From: Pochonia chlamydosporia 170
Taxonomy: Eukaryota; Ascomycota; Sordariomycetes; Hypocreales; Clavicipitaceae
Assembly: GCF_001653235.2 (NCBI RefSeq)
Contig: NW_019154050.1
Coordinates: 62,001-126,000 of the forward strand
Direction of reading: 5' to 3'
DNA length: 64,000 nt
Shown: positions 19,430 to 28,956 of the stretch, in pieces
How positions within the stretch are numbered: position 1 is the first letter of the stretch
Layout of the letters: each line of letters begins with the position of its first letter
Notes under the pieces: model-generated
Seen by the model: only the letters and a program-made list of their open reading frames with translations
Databases searched by the model: none
What the model was told of the DNA's origin: nothing
Position numbers and translations under genes: made by a program

Positions 19430-22400
19430 GTAGACGGCCAAGAACATACAACAATGAGAAGAAGACGTTGAAAGTCTTCCAAGCGAACGTGGGCAAGATC
19501 CCGGCCGCCCACGACTGCGCTCTAGCACTGGCCGACTCAGAAAAGCACGACATTGTTCTTCTTCAAGAACCTTGGACCGAGGCAAAGAACTCCCGATGCC
19601 TCACAAAGACGCATCCAGCGTACGAGACGTACTCCCCCGTGGACAGCTGGGACGGCAACGATACGCGGCCCAGGGTCATGACGTACATTCGCAAGAACTC
19701 GCGTATCTTAGCAGATCAGGCGCGACCAGCACTTAGTCGCGACATACTGTGGGTAACAGTCAACGGAATGACCATCGTGAACTTCTACCGCCAACCCTGT
19801 CACGATACCGCACTAAATGTTCTGCTGGGGTGGTCACCACCGGAGAGGTGCGTGGTAGCAGGTGACTTCAACGCCAAACACTACTCCTGGCAGACGGGAA
19901 GATTAGAAGATCGGGGGGAAGATATTGCCGCCTGGGCGGCCCAAAACGGTCTCAGCCTGTTGAATACTGCAGATGTGCCCACAAACCCTCACGGCAACAC
20001 AATCGATCTAGCCTTCTCCAACATTGCTCTGGCAGCCGCCGTCGTGGAAGATCACCTTGCCACTAGCTCTGACCATTTCACCCTCTGCCTCACGCTGCCG
20101 GATATTACCCTCACCCTCCCACAAGTGCCAGGCAAGGTCCGGGTCACCACCGAAGACGAACTGCGGCGCTTTAGGGAACTCGTTCTGACAGGAATATGGC
20201 GAATACCACAAGGCAATGCAACAGCCCTGGAGCTAGACAATCTGGCCGCGGCATTGGTTGACCTTCTTCAGTCGGCAGCCACTGCCGCCGGACGCCCGGT
20301 AAGGAAAGGGACCCGGAGTGCGCCATGGTGGACTGAAGATTGTGCCGGCGCAGCCGCAGAATACCGCGCTATCAGAAGGATTTTCCCACTGGGCTTCAAT
20401 CGGGACATTCAACTTGCGAGAAAAGAGTTCCAACGTGTAGTTCGCCGCGCCAAGCGTCAGTACTGGCGCAACCTCATCGACGGATTTTCAGACAGCGCAT
20501 CAGTCTTCAAAGCAGTCCGATGGCTCAAGGCCCCGGGAGCCTTCCAACCACCACCGCTCCAGGTTGGTGACATTGTGTACGAAACTCAAATCGACAAAGC
20601 AAACGCTCTGAGACGCTGCACGCTGGAGCGCCGCACAGCAGCAGATGACATTCCAGATCCATGGATTCCAGTCAGTCCATCTCGTGCGATACCCTTTGGC
20701 CAAGAAATCACACTCCAGGAAGTGGAGGATGCTACTATCAAGACGGGTAACACGTCACCCGGAGCTGACAACATCACGGTCAAGCTGCTACAAGCAGTAT
20801 GGGACATCATAGGAGACCACGTCCGACGCCTCTACGAGGGTTGCCTGGCGGCAGGCCACCACCCGAAAGCCTTTCGAGAAGCAGAAGTAGTCATGATCCC
20901 TAAATCGGGGAGAAGAAACCTTTCAAAGCCCAGGGCGTGGCGCCCCATCTCACTCCTCTCCTGTCTTGGCAAGGGTCTCGAGCGTCTTATCGCTCGCCGT
21001 CTAGCATGGGCTTCGATAAACTACGGAGTCCTCCACCCGCAGCAGGCTGGGGCTCTCCCAAAAAGATCGGCTGTTGACTTGGTCGCAGCAGTGGTTCACG
21101 ACATCGAAGAGACACTCGCACGTGGACAGGTGGCCACACTGGTCACTGCCGACATTCAAGGAGCGTTCGACTCGGCTCTCTGCAACCGCCTTGTTTTGCG
21201 ACTCCGTCAACAGGGCTGGCCCGACAATCTTGCACGATGGGCAGGCTCGTTCATGAGCGGCCGTTCCGCCAGGGTCAGATATCAGGACATCACCACACTG
21301 ACGACGCCACTGCAGTGTGGCCTTCCACAAGGGTCGCCCGTATCCCCGATCTTGTTTCTGTTGTACACGGAGCCGGTCTATCGCTTGGGCGAACCCGAGC
21401 GACGGTTCGACTACGCGGACGATACAGCAATTCTCTGCACAGGGGACACTGTGGGAGAGACAGCCAGGAAAGCGTCGGCATATATTCAAGAGCTCGTGGA
21501 TTGGGGCGCCGCCAACGGCGTTTCATTTGACCCGGACAAAACAGAAGTTATGCATTTTTCATTGAAGACACGGGAAGCCAGGCCGCCCATCCGACATGGC
21601 GACGCGGTAAAGCACCCGGAAAAGGCCATGCGCTGGTTGGGAATCTGGCTTGACAGCAAACTAACATTCAAGACTCATGTTGAGAAGTGGACAGCCACGG
21701 CTCAGGCGGTGGCTTGCCACTTGCGGAGCCTAGGCAATACACGACGTGGTCCTTTGCCGAGCGCTGTACAAAGGGCTGTTAGAGCCTGTGTCGAACCGGT
21801 CCTGCTATTTGGAACGGAAGCCTGGTACCCGGGAACACGGAGCCCGCGCTGGAGGCAGCCATCGAAAGAAGGACCGTCCAGAATCCAACAGCTCGTGAAG
21901 AAAATGAGCAAAGCGATCAAACAAGCCATTCGCGCCATCCTCCCAACCTGGAAGACGACGCCAATCACAATACTGCACCGGGAAAGCGGTATACCGCCGA
22001 TTCTTCAACTCCTCGAGGCAAAACGAATACGTTTCTCTGCGCGTATCAAGTCCTTGGATAATGCACATCCTCTCACCACACGAACTACAGAGGTGACACC
22101 ACCGCCCATCGTCAGAAGTGTTAAATTGAGATACCACCTCCCGCCCAAAACGTTTCCAACTCGACTCAGAAGAACTGACAAGCTCCTCGCAAATTGCCAG
22201 CGACCTGCGCTTTTGCCACGCAGATACAAATCCGAAACACAGCAGCCGCTGCAAACTGCACCGAAAGCAGATTCCGCCGAAGACTTTCACAAATGGCTCC
22301 AATCCATCCCCCCATCTACTGTGGTTGTATACTCAGACGGCTCGCTGTCCGAGAAGGGTGCTGCCGGATGCGGCTACACTGTTCACCAACGCGATCACTC

Positions 22401-23163
22401 CATTTGTCAAGGTGCAGGACGCCTCGGCCCTGCTGAGGTATTCGACGCTGAGGCGAAAGGAGCACTTGAAGGCCTGAAGGCCGCACTGAGATTACCACAA
22501 TCTACCTCTCAGAAGATAGTTGTTTGCCTAGATAACATTGCAGCAGCCAGATGCCTCCGGGGCCACCCATCAGATTCTTCACAACGAGTCTTCCTCACTT
22601 TCCAAGCCTTGGCGAAGACTCACAGACAAACCGACGTCCGCTGGATCCCCGGACACACCAAAATTGCAGGAAACGAGCAGGCTGACGCGCTGGCGAAAGC
22701 AGGCTGCTCCCGGCCAGAGCCCGTAGACGCTGTCCCGACACTGGCCTTCTTGCGTAGAACCGCTAAACAGCGGTCCAAAGACGTAGTCCAAGCCTGGTGG
22801 GACACCTCTGCCCCTGACAAGTATAAGATTTTGGGGCTTCAATTCCCTCGAGGCTGCCCAAAGGAGCTTTCTCTCCCACGCACAACCCTCCACCACCTGC
22901 TTGCAGCGAGAACCCATCATGGCGACTTTGCCGGCTATCATGAAAGATTCAAGCACGAAGATGCACAATTGACATGTACTTGCGGCCGTCGAAAGGCGCC
23001 CAAGCACCTCTTCTACTGCAGGAAGATCCAACCGCGTCATCGGATGAGGCTCGCACCCTCACCGACCGCGGTCATCAACCGAGCAATAGGCAAAGACTTC
23101 GACAAATTCGTCAAGCTGGCGAAGGCAAGCTCCTTTTTCGAGAAGATTTGCCTTCACCACTAG
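19417..23163 (+). CDS. LINE ORF2: endonuclease, reverse transcriptase, RNase H
   Basis: About 1245-1248 aa; ATG 19417 or 19426, both in frame at the ORF1 stop. Numbered from 19426: the APE-type endonuclease covers about 10-250 (FQANVGK, LLQEPW, GDFNAKH near 146, SSDHF). RT has RPISLLS near 506, TADIQGAFD, GLPQGSPVSP and catalytic YADD near 663. RNase H starts near 968 (YSDGS, AEAKGAL, CLDN, GNEQADALAK: the D-E-D-D set is complete). A terminal Cys/His-rich patch CTCGRRKAPKHLFYC follows. The protein nicks target DNA and primes reverse transcription there. All catalytic motifs are intact and no stop occurs, so the copy may be competent. Confidence 0.93.
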   Translation: MLSMSRRPRTYNNEKKTLKVFQANVGKIPAAHDCALALADSEKHDIVLLQEPWTEAKNSRCLTKTHPAYETYSPVDSWDGNDTRPRVMTYIRKNSRILADQARPALSRDILWVTVNGMTIVNFYRQPCHDTALNVLLGWSPPERCVVAGDFNAKHYSWQTGRLEDRGEDIAAWAAQNGLSLLNTADVPTNPHGNTIDLAFSNIALAAAVVEDHLATSSDHFTLCLTLPDITLTLPQVPGKVRVTTEDELRRFRELVLTGIWRIPQGNATALELDNLAAALVDLLQSAATAAGRPVRKGTRSAPWWTEDCAGAAAEYRAIRRIFPLGFNRDIQLARKEFQRVVRRAKRQYWRNLIDGFSDSASVFKAVRWLKAPGAFQPPPLQVGDIVYETQIDKANALRRCTLERRTAADDIPDPWIPVSPSRAIPFGQEITLQEVEDATIKTGNTSPGADNITVKLLQAVWDIIGDHVRRLYEGCLAAGHHPKAFREAEVVMIPKSGRRNLSKPRAWRPISLLSCLGKGLERLIARRLAWASINYGVLHPQQAGALPKRSAVDLVAAVVHDIEETLARGQVATLVTADIQGAFDSALCNRLVLRLRQQGWPDNLARWAGSFMSGRSARVRYQDITTLTTPLQCGLPQGSPVSPILFLLYTEPVYRLGEPERRFDYADDTAILCTGDTVGETARKASAYIQELVDWGAANGVSFDPDKTEVMHFSLKTREARPPIRHGDAVKHPEKAMRWLGIWLDSKLTFKTHVEKWTATAQAVACHLRSLGNTRRGPLPSAVQRAVRACVEPVLLFGTEAWYPGTRSPRWRQPSKEGPSRIQQLVKKMSKAIKQAIRAILPTWKTTPITILHRESGIPPILQLLEAKRIRFSARIKSLDNAHPLTTRTTEVTPPPIVRSVKLRYHLPPKTFPTRLRRTDKLLANCQRPALLPRRYKSETQQPLQTAPKADSAEDFHKWLQSIPPSTVVVYSDGSLSEKGAAGCGYTVHQRDHSICQGAGRLGPAEVFDAEAKGALEGLKAALRLPQSTSQKIVVCLDNIAAARCLRGHPSDSSQRVFLTFQALAKTHRQTDVRWIPGHTKIAGNEQADALAKAGCSRPEPVDAVPTLAFLRRTAKQRSKDVVQAWWDTSAPDKYKILGLQFPRGCPKELSLPRTTLHHLLAARTHHGDFAGYHERFKHEDAQLTCTCGRRKAPKHLFYCRKIQPRHRMRLAPSPTAVINRAIGKDFDKFVKLAKASSFFEKICLHH

Positions 23164-23531
23164 GCGACGCTTTCTATCACGGCATCCTCATGCCAAATTT
23201 TCCTTTGTTCTTCATTCAATGGCTGCGATTGGCGGAAGGTGGTACCAACACCTTTTGTCCGCGCGTGCCGCCCCTGACTGCTGTAGACCCGCGGTCTACC
23301 AGAAACATCACCTGCACATCCCGCTGACGGGTATGAGAATAGACTGTGAGCGCCTTTGAGCTGATGCCATGCTAGATGGTGTCCTGTTTACGTTGCAATG
23401 GGGCCGCGTCCCTGGATGGGTCCCGTAGTCTGTAGATTAGTCACTGGCCTAGCACGTCCTGTGCCCCGCGTAGGGGGGACCTGAGCGGCCCATGGCCGCT
23501 GGACGGAAAATACACATAACATAACATAATT

Positions 23532-24064
23532 ACCAAGTTCATCTGGTTTACGAATTGCGATTTCGAGCATTAAGGATAGCTTCTGATCGACCGACAGACG
23601 TGCTCTTCATGTCTAAACCCCCTTCCAACTGTCTCCCCTCGCGCTTCATCTTGGCTGGCCGAACGTGGCACCGATGGAGCTCCTCAACATCATCTCCCAA
23701 AGGCAAACTCTGCAGCCGCTTCCGCGCCACGTACCGTTAAGTTTGTTCGACACTTCAGTCAGTATCCCATCAATAAATTGGCTTCTCTTGTTCAGGCTAC
23801 GTCAATAGTGCGGTGTCTATTTAGCAAGTCATTTCGAGATCCAAATCCGCCCGCTTCCTTCACTCGTTGGAAGAATCTCCACAGCTGACTTGAAACACGA
23901 CACGATGGTAGGCCGTATTTTATGATTCCCCTTCCGCAAGTGTTGTGATGCGAGGCCACGGCTCGTTTTCTACAAGATGCACTCTTGCGCTGTAATAAAT
24001 ATGGCGCTCTGTAAAGCTGCTTCAACCGAGCCTTCTTGTCTGCGATGTACAATTACATTTCGAA
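23532..24064. other. no gene recognised; upstream part of a kinase relic at the end
   Basis: Small ORFs on both strands (a 60-codon Arg/Lys-rich one on minus at 23548-23730) without domains. The end (about 24046-24064, ATGTACAATTACATTTCGAA) could be the first exon of the kinase pseudogene. Confidence 0.3.
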
Positions 24065-24104
24065 GTACGTACGCCATAGCAATAAACTAATTCTGTACTA
24101 ACAG

Positions 24105-24924
24105 GATCGTCGTGTTGGCAACAAATACCGCATCGGCCGAAAGATCGGTTCTGGGTCCTTTGGCGAAATATACTTAGGCACCAATATCATATCTGGAGAG
24201 GAGATTGCTATCAAGCTTGAATCTGTCAGAGCCAAACATCCTCAGCTTGAGTACGAAAACCGAGTCTACAAATCTCTGGCCGGCGGTGTGGGTATCCCGC
24301 GTGTCCACTGGTTCGGTTTCGAGTGTGAATACTATGCCATGGTGCTGGATCTCCTCAGCCTAAGTTTAGAGGACCTCTTTAATTTCTACAACTAAAAGTT
24401 CTCCCTAAAGACTATCCTTCTCCTCGCCAATCAGCTCATCTCCCAAATTGAGTACATCCACGCTAGGTCCTTCCTCCACTACAACATTAAGCCCAATAAC
24501 TTCCTCATAGGAATTAGCAAGCGTAGCAACCAAGTTAACATCATTAATTTTAGTCTTGCCAAGAAGTACTAGGGACCTAAGACTTATTTCTATATTCCTT
24601 ACCTAGAAAACAAGAACTTAACTAGTACTGCCTAGTATACTTCGATTAACACTCACTTGGGTATCAAGTAGTCCTGTCGTAACAATTTAGAATCTCTTGG
24701 CAAACTTGTTAGGAAGGTTACAGCATAGAACCTTAGTAGGAGTAGTTATCTTCTTCTCTACGATGCAGTTATATTTTTGCTTCTTAGTATTAGCCTGTAG
24801 ACCCTGCTAGAGAAGATACTAGCAGGAGGGCTTCTAGTACAACTACGTCTTTGACTGGACTGTCTACACGTACCAGAAGAATGCGCAGGCCAACCCCCTA
24901 GCTGCTACTCTGGCCAAGCCTTGA
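24105..24924 (+). pseudogene. casein kinase I (CK1/Hrr25-type) pseudogene
   Basis: Begins after TACTAACAG with [21 protein letters not shown] (P-loop) and AIKLESV (ATP lysine). The catalytic loop reads HYNIKPNN where CK1 has HRDIKPDN, and INFSLAKKY where CK1 has IDFGLAKKY, so both catalytic Asp residues read Asn. In-frame stops follow NFYN, AKKY, STA, GIK, TA and SL; most lie where the family has Arg, Gln or Trp. The middle third (after LESLG) is rearranged. The end reads YVFDWTVYTYQKNAQAN to a TGA at 24922-24924. Most changes are C-to-T or G-to-A, as made by repeat-induced point mutation. An intact paralogue elsewhere in the genome is expected. Confidence 0.85.
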
Positions 24925-25372
24925 GCAAGGCGAGAGGGCCTGTGCTCCCCGTGCTGGTGCAGTCACTGTTGGATAGTCTCATAGCCATCATGGCAAGGGT
25001 TTCAACGTGACAGAGGATCAAAACGATGGCAACAGCATCAAAGAAGAGGCGGCGCCGACATTCGAGGAAACATGGGGAAGCAGCAAGAGACCACATGGTT
25101 GTCGGTGATCCGTGGCGACTCGATTCCCGCGGCCTTGTTTCAGGGGATCACTCAGCACCTAAGTTACTGTCGCATATCAGGCCTACCCTGGACCGCAGCT
25201 CATGGAAAAACTGAGACAATGATATCAACTACAGCAGCTGCTGGTGCCTAAAGCCACCACCGCGAAAATGTACATATGTCCGGCGCAATTCCAGGGTCGC
25301 ATTTCGCGGCCACGGCAGCGTCTTTTTATGGCTAGTAAAGAGGTAATCGAAAGGGAGTATTGGCGCCGTATT
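24925..25372. other. no gene recognised
   Basis: Short ORFs only; nothing with a domain. Confidence 0.35.
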
Positions 25373-25919
25373 AGTGTAGCATTGCTGTCCGCAACAAGTA
25401 CGCACTTGGTCGCTCTATAATGCGAACCGAAACTTGGGCTGTTCCGTTCTCCACATCCTGGGTCCTCACTAAATGATCATCCGTCTTCCCGGGGCCTTTA
25501 AAATAGGTGTTCCAGTAGGAAATATCTACCGGTGTCGTCACATTAAGCACCACCTAGCAAAGGACTGACCCATCAGCAAGCACCATAGCGATAAGTTTAT
25601 CAGAGCGAGGGAGAATATATTTGAAGACTTTGTCATTGAAACTTATCATTGGCCTGTATATCGCCCAGCCGAGATTGTTAGATAACACGGTTTCAGCCGT
25701 CTCCTGCCGAGCGCTGAATATAGAAACCCGCCCGCTTGTGTCGTCAACGGCTTCCCTCGCTTGGCACTGCCTAAGGACATGACAACACAGTTCGGGTGGT
25801 AGTGGCTGGTGCGCGATGATAATCGGTATCGACGCTGCCACACCATACAAAAGTGATTTATCACAACTCTCCGCTAATACCATCTCAACAATACCCGCTG
25901 CGGTCCGAATATCTAGCAT
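25373..25919 (-). pseudogene. unidentified ORF with one in-frame stop
   Basis: ATG 25919 opens a frame reading MLDIRTAAGIVEMVLAESCD, later LGWAIYRPMISFNDKVFKYI. It meets TAG at 25554-25556 and continues in the same frame (NVTTPVDISYWNTYFKGPGK, VRIIERPSAYLL) to a stop at 25371-25373. The protein would be about 181 aa if the stop were read or spliced out; a GCTAG at the stop could also be an acceptor. Family not recognised. A foldback lies 53 bp upstream of the ATG, perhaps cutting it from its promoter or first exon. Confidence 0.4.
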
Positions 25920-25971
25920 CGCGTTCAGCTAGCCAGTGTAGCTTGCTGTGGTTTCCTTTCCAGTTACACTA

Positions 25972-26044
25972 CTCGTGCCACGCCCCACTTTATTAACGAT
26001 GGTGCGAGTTCCACGAGTGCCAATAAAGTGGGGCGTGGCACGAG
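25972..26044. repeat. 73-bp TA-flanked foldback (mariner-like mini-element)
   Basis: CTCGTGCCACGCCCCACTT plus TATT is exactly inverted across a 27-nt centre (arms at least 23 bp), with TA outside both ends (25970-25971, 26045-26046). The end CTCGTGCC(G)CGCCCCACTT also occurs after TA at 56061, so this is a family. TA duplication suggests Tc1/mariner/pogo mobilisation. Confidence 0.7.
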
Positions 26045-26047
26045 TAG

Positions 26048-27161
26048 CCAACTGTGCCTGCGACCGTCTGACAGCGCCATGTATGCGGCTCTGTTCTCTA
26101 GCGTCTCGCCTCCTTACCGAGGCAGTGAGGAAACAAGAGGCGCCCGTCCTCCAGGGCATTCATCCATTCACCCACCTCTACCAGGACCTTCCGTAGGTGG
26201 GTTGTGCCATAGACGCCCGCAGCAAGCCACGCCATACTGTAACACACCACAGCAACTACCCTAGCCCTTGTTGTTTCCCAGCTGCTCTTCATCCCCAGTC
26301 GACCGGCTTCCCGCGGATCCTCTTGCTATCGCCTGTGATGGGCGCACATCCAAGTGCTTGACGGACTGACCATCACGTCCGGCATGGCTGGCGAAACAGC
26401 ATCAATGGAAGTCAGGCTTGCATGCGCTGCAGAGCGAATTCGAGACCGCAACAGGGAGGTAGCTACACAAGATCGTCTTGGGTTCCCACATGTCTCACTG
26501 ACTACGCGGCACGCACCCTGCAAAGCCTGTGACTGCCTTTGGCGTGGAGACTGTCAACAACAAGGTTGGAGTTAAGGCTAAAGGTGGAAATGCAGGAGAA
26601 GAGGGTCAGACAGTCATGACATACATGACTTCGATTCGACCTAGTCGCAGAACCATGCTCATAACCTATGTGTTTGAGTCCCATCGTGTTAAATGTCTCG
26701 ACCAGGAGCCTGGTCTACAACAGCAAAAAGAGACTGCAAGGAAACAGGTGATATGCAATGGGATCCGTCTCGCAAGGGTAACACAAGGCGCAGCAGGGGA
26801 CTGCTGGGGTCTCCTCGCCATTTGGCCATCGCCGCTTGTCAAACAAGAGACCCGGCAAGTACGATACAGAAATACCCGATTTAACAAGTTCTACCTGGCC
26901 GTCTGTCCGCTAAAATTATTGCAAATTGTCACGAAGCATTTGACTCGCAGACGCGAGCGTACATCTAAGCCCACTGACTTCAGGACGGACCATGCATCTG
27001 CACCAGGTCGGGGTCGGCGACGATGTGTCCAGAAGCCCGCCGCGATCTCTACTGAGCAGAGCGGTCGCACCTGTAATCGTGAACGTGGATAGCTAGGAAG
27101 TTTTGTGCTTCTTACAGGCCATTGTCATAAATAAGAGAAGGTTATATATCCATAGTTACCC
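26048..27161. other. no gene recognised
   Basis: The longest reading (about 26529-27092 plus) has no ATG at its start and a composition without domains; treated as chance. Confidence 0.35.
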
Positions 27162-27931
27162 CTATCTAATCAGCCCGATTGTATTTTGGCGCATGCTTCT
27201 CTCTTCTGTTCCTACAGCAATTAGAGCCATTTCCCCCTCCTGGTTCGTACCTAATTTAATCGGCCCCGCTGGCAATTGGTCGGTTGAACCAGAGGAGGAG
27301 CTAGTTAAGGCTTGCAAAATTCCATTGTCGATCTTAGGTGGGAACCCACGTCGAACACTGAACTTCCCGCCGTAAAGAGTAGGTTTATCTTCCGGGTCAA
27401 TGGTCAAAGCTAATGTTGGCAGCACCTGAGCCGGGGGCACAATTACTACCTTGGAAGCAGTTCGTGGACCAATCCACTTAAGCTCCATATCACTCCAAAG
27501 CAAGGCGGTGTGTTGACAGCCTGATCCAGGGACGTTAGCGACTTTGGATAGAAAGATGCTGGTGGGGCTGAGAAGTAAAGTATTCGTGTACATACATATA
27601 TCCGATGGATTACTTCCGGGCAACAGGTTGACAGAAGCTTGCTAAAGACTTGCACATACATTCTTAAGTTCCACGCCAGCTTTATGGTCAGGTGAGAAAC
27701 ATCCACGATATACACGGCGCTTGATATGGCAATGCCTGGGTTTTTGCGGTCACTCATCGCAGAACAAACCGGCAGGACAAATCTGATCAGATAGTCGTTA
27801 AAGACGATTGCTTGATGCATTGTCCTTGACACTGTCATGTCACCTCCAGAGGCTGCTATAATTTTGCCTTCATTGTACCTTTCAATGGAGTCATCGTCTA
27901 GACAGGAAGTATCGAAAATACAGATAGGCAT
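27162..27931 (-). pseudogene. Sec14-like CRAL-TRIO lipid-transfer protein relic
   Basis: Frame 1 (27931 to about 27530) reads GMPICIFDTSCLDDDSIERY, NDYLIRFVLPVCSAM, NSAVYIVDVSHLTIKLAWNL-like strands and CCPEVIHRIYVCT. Frame 2 (about 27500 to 27162) continues with WIGPRTASKVVIVPP, AQVLPTLALTID and KPTLYGGKF. Together they follow the CRAL-TRIO fold order of fungal Sec14-type phosphatidylinositol/phosphatidylcholine transfer proteins, which act at membranes in the cytosol. The two frames are separated by an indel or an unrecognised intron near 27500-27560. The N-terminal lobe is missing and a stop precedes GMPICIF upstream, so this is probably a pseudogene. A LINE scrap lies beyond its 5' side. 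Confidence 0.7.
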
Positions 27932-28139
27932 GCCAGTCCTGAGTCATACGTGACTGCAAGGTCCGCCATGCTGCTAATTGTATCAAAGTGCTTCTCTCCA
28001 AGCACTTCCCGCCGAAGTTCCAGTGCTTCACTATTCATAGATTCAGCTTTGTCGTAATGGCCCTGCTGGTGGTATGTGGCTGCGAGGCCTTGCTCCTAAT
28101 TGCATCTGGGTGCTTAAGAACAGACCGCCCCCGACGGAC

Positions 28140-28469
28140 ATCACCGGGCCTGGAGACGTACGACAGGCAACTCGGCTACATAGAGGCCTACGCAAGCACG
28201 CGTCCTCCACACTTGTACGACTCCGTACAGGACGGATTGGACTGAACAAATTCCTATACACCCGGCGTGTGCCCGAGACGGACTCGCCTCTCTGCAGCTG
28301 CAGCACCGAGGAGGAAGACCAATTTCACCTCATCCTCCGCTGCCCTAAGTACGAAGGAATTCGGCCCCATCCGTGGCCAGCAGACAGAAGGGGAGTGTGG
28401 CGAGCGCTCAACGACCCCGCCACGGCACCAACCCTAACGCGATGTCCATTCAAGGGAGTCGGACGCTGA
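28140..28469 (+). pseudogene. LINE ORF2 C-terminal fragment
   Basis: Reads STLVRLRTGRIGLNKFLYTR, RVPETDSPLCSC and EEDQFHLILRCPKY, the Cys/His region after RNase H of Tad1-type elements (LRTGxIGLNxFLxxRxVP...C.C...HxLxxCP). It is a different LINE lineage from the full element at 17.4-23.5 kb. No RT upstream. Confidence 0.75.
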
Positions 28470-28569
28470 ATTTTATCGCTTGTTGCCGGGACGGTGCAAG
28501 GAATATAGGTTGCATGCTAGGAATGTCCATTCAGTTCACTTCTGTATGACCAAGACTTAGTAATATCTA

Positions 28570-28812
28570 CTATTGTGTCACATCCAAAGTAGCACGTAGA
28601 AGAACCGACTCCAGATCGTGGCGGTAGGTGTGATCGGCCTTGCGGAGCACCTCGATCACCATGAACTGCATTGTACCGGTCTGGTGTCGCGCCTCGCTTG
28701 GACCACTGTCTCTCACTTTCGCCTGGTCAAGGTCGATGAGCACGCCCTTGAAGTCATCAGCCGTCTCGGGCTTCGTAATAATGATGTTATTCGAGGAAAT
28801 ATCGCGAGGCAA
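28570..28812 (-). pseudogene. FunK1 protein kinase fragment
   Basis: Reads RDISSNNIIITKPETADDFK, GVLIDLDQAKV, RHQTGTMQFM and HTYRHDLES, the catalytic and activation segments of fungus-specific FunK1 kinases (HRDIS..NI, LIDLDLA, GTxxFMAxEVL, DDLES). The leading His reads Pro at the break. After HDLES the expected FFYVLLWMC lies in the next frame, so one base is lost near 28600. The 5' part is cut at about 28812, exactly where a LINE RT scrap starts on the other strand. Confidence 0.75.
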
Positions 28813-28814
28813 CG

Positions 28815-28931
28815 ATGCTCACTCTCGACGTAAAGGGTGCCTTCGACACCCCGCTTAATATCAGGCTCAAGCTGCGTATGATTCAACAGGGCTGGCCACG
28901 GACGTTCGATAGCTTGCTAAGCCCTTTCTAG
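28815..28931 (+). pseudogene. LINE reverse transcriptase scrap
   Basis: MLTLDVKGAFDTPLNIRLKL then RMIQQGWPRTFDSLLSPF to a stop: the RT A-motif (D.KGAFD) and the following helix. 38 codons only. Confidence 0.7.
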
Positions 28932-28956
28932 AGACTATACCATATTAATAGCTATT

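Larger units (their letters stand above)
17400..23531 (+). mobile_element. Tad1/I-type non-LTR retrotransposon (LINE), apparently intact
   Basis: Two long ORFs (nucleic-acid-binding ORF1, then endonuclease-RT-RNase H ORF2) are followed by about 350 bp of 3' UTR. The element ends in a short tandem run of ACATA units (CACATAACATAACATAAT at 23513-23530), a typical LINE tail. The 5' boundary is uncertain because no target duplication was recognised. Both ORFs are free of stops. Confidence 0.85.

Noticed and set aside
26529..27092. 188-codon open reading on plus
   Set aside because: It has no ATG at the start, no domain and no splice signals; composition looks like chance.
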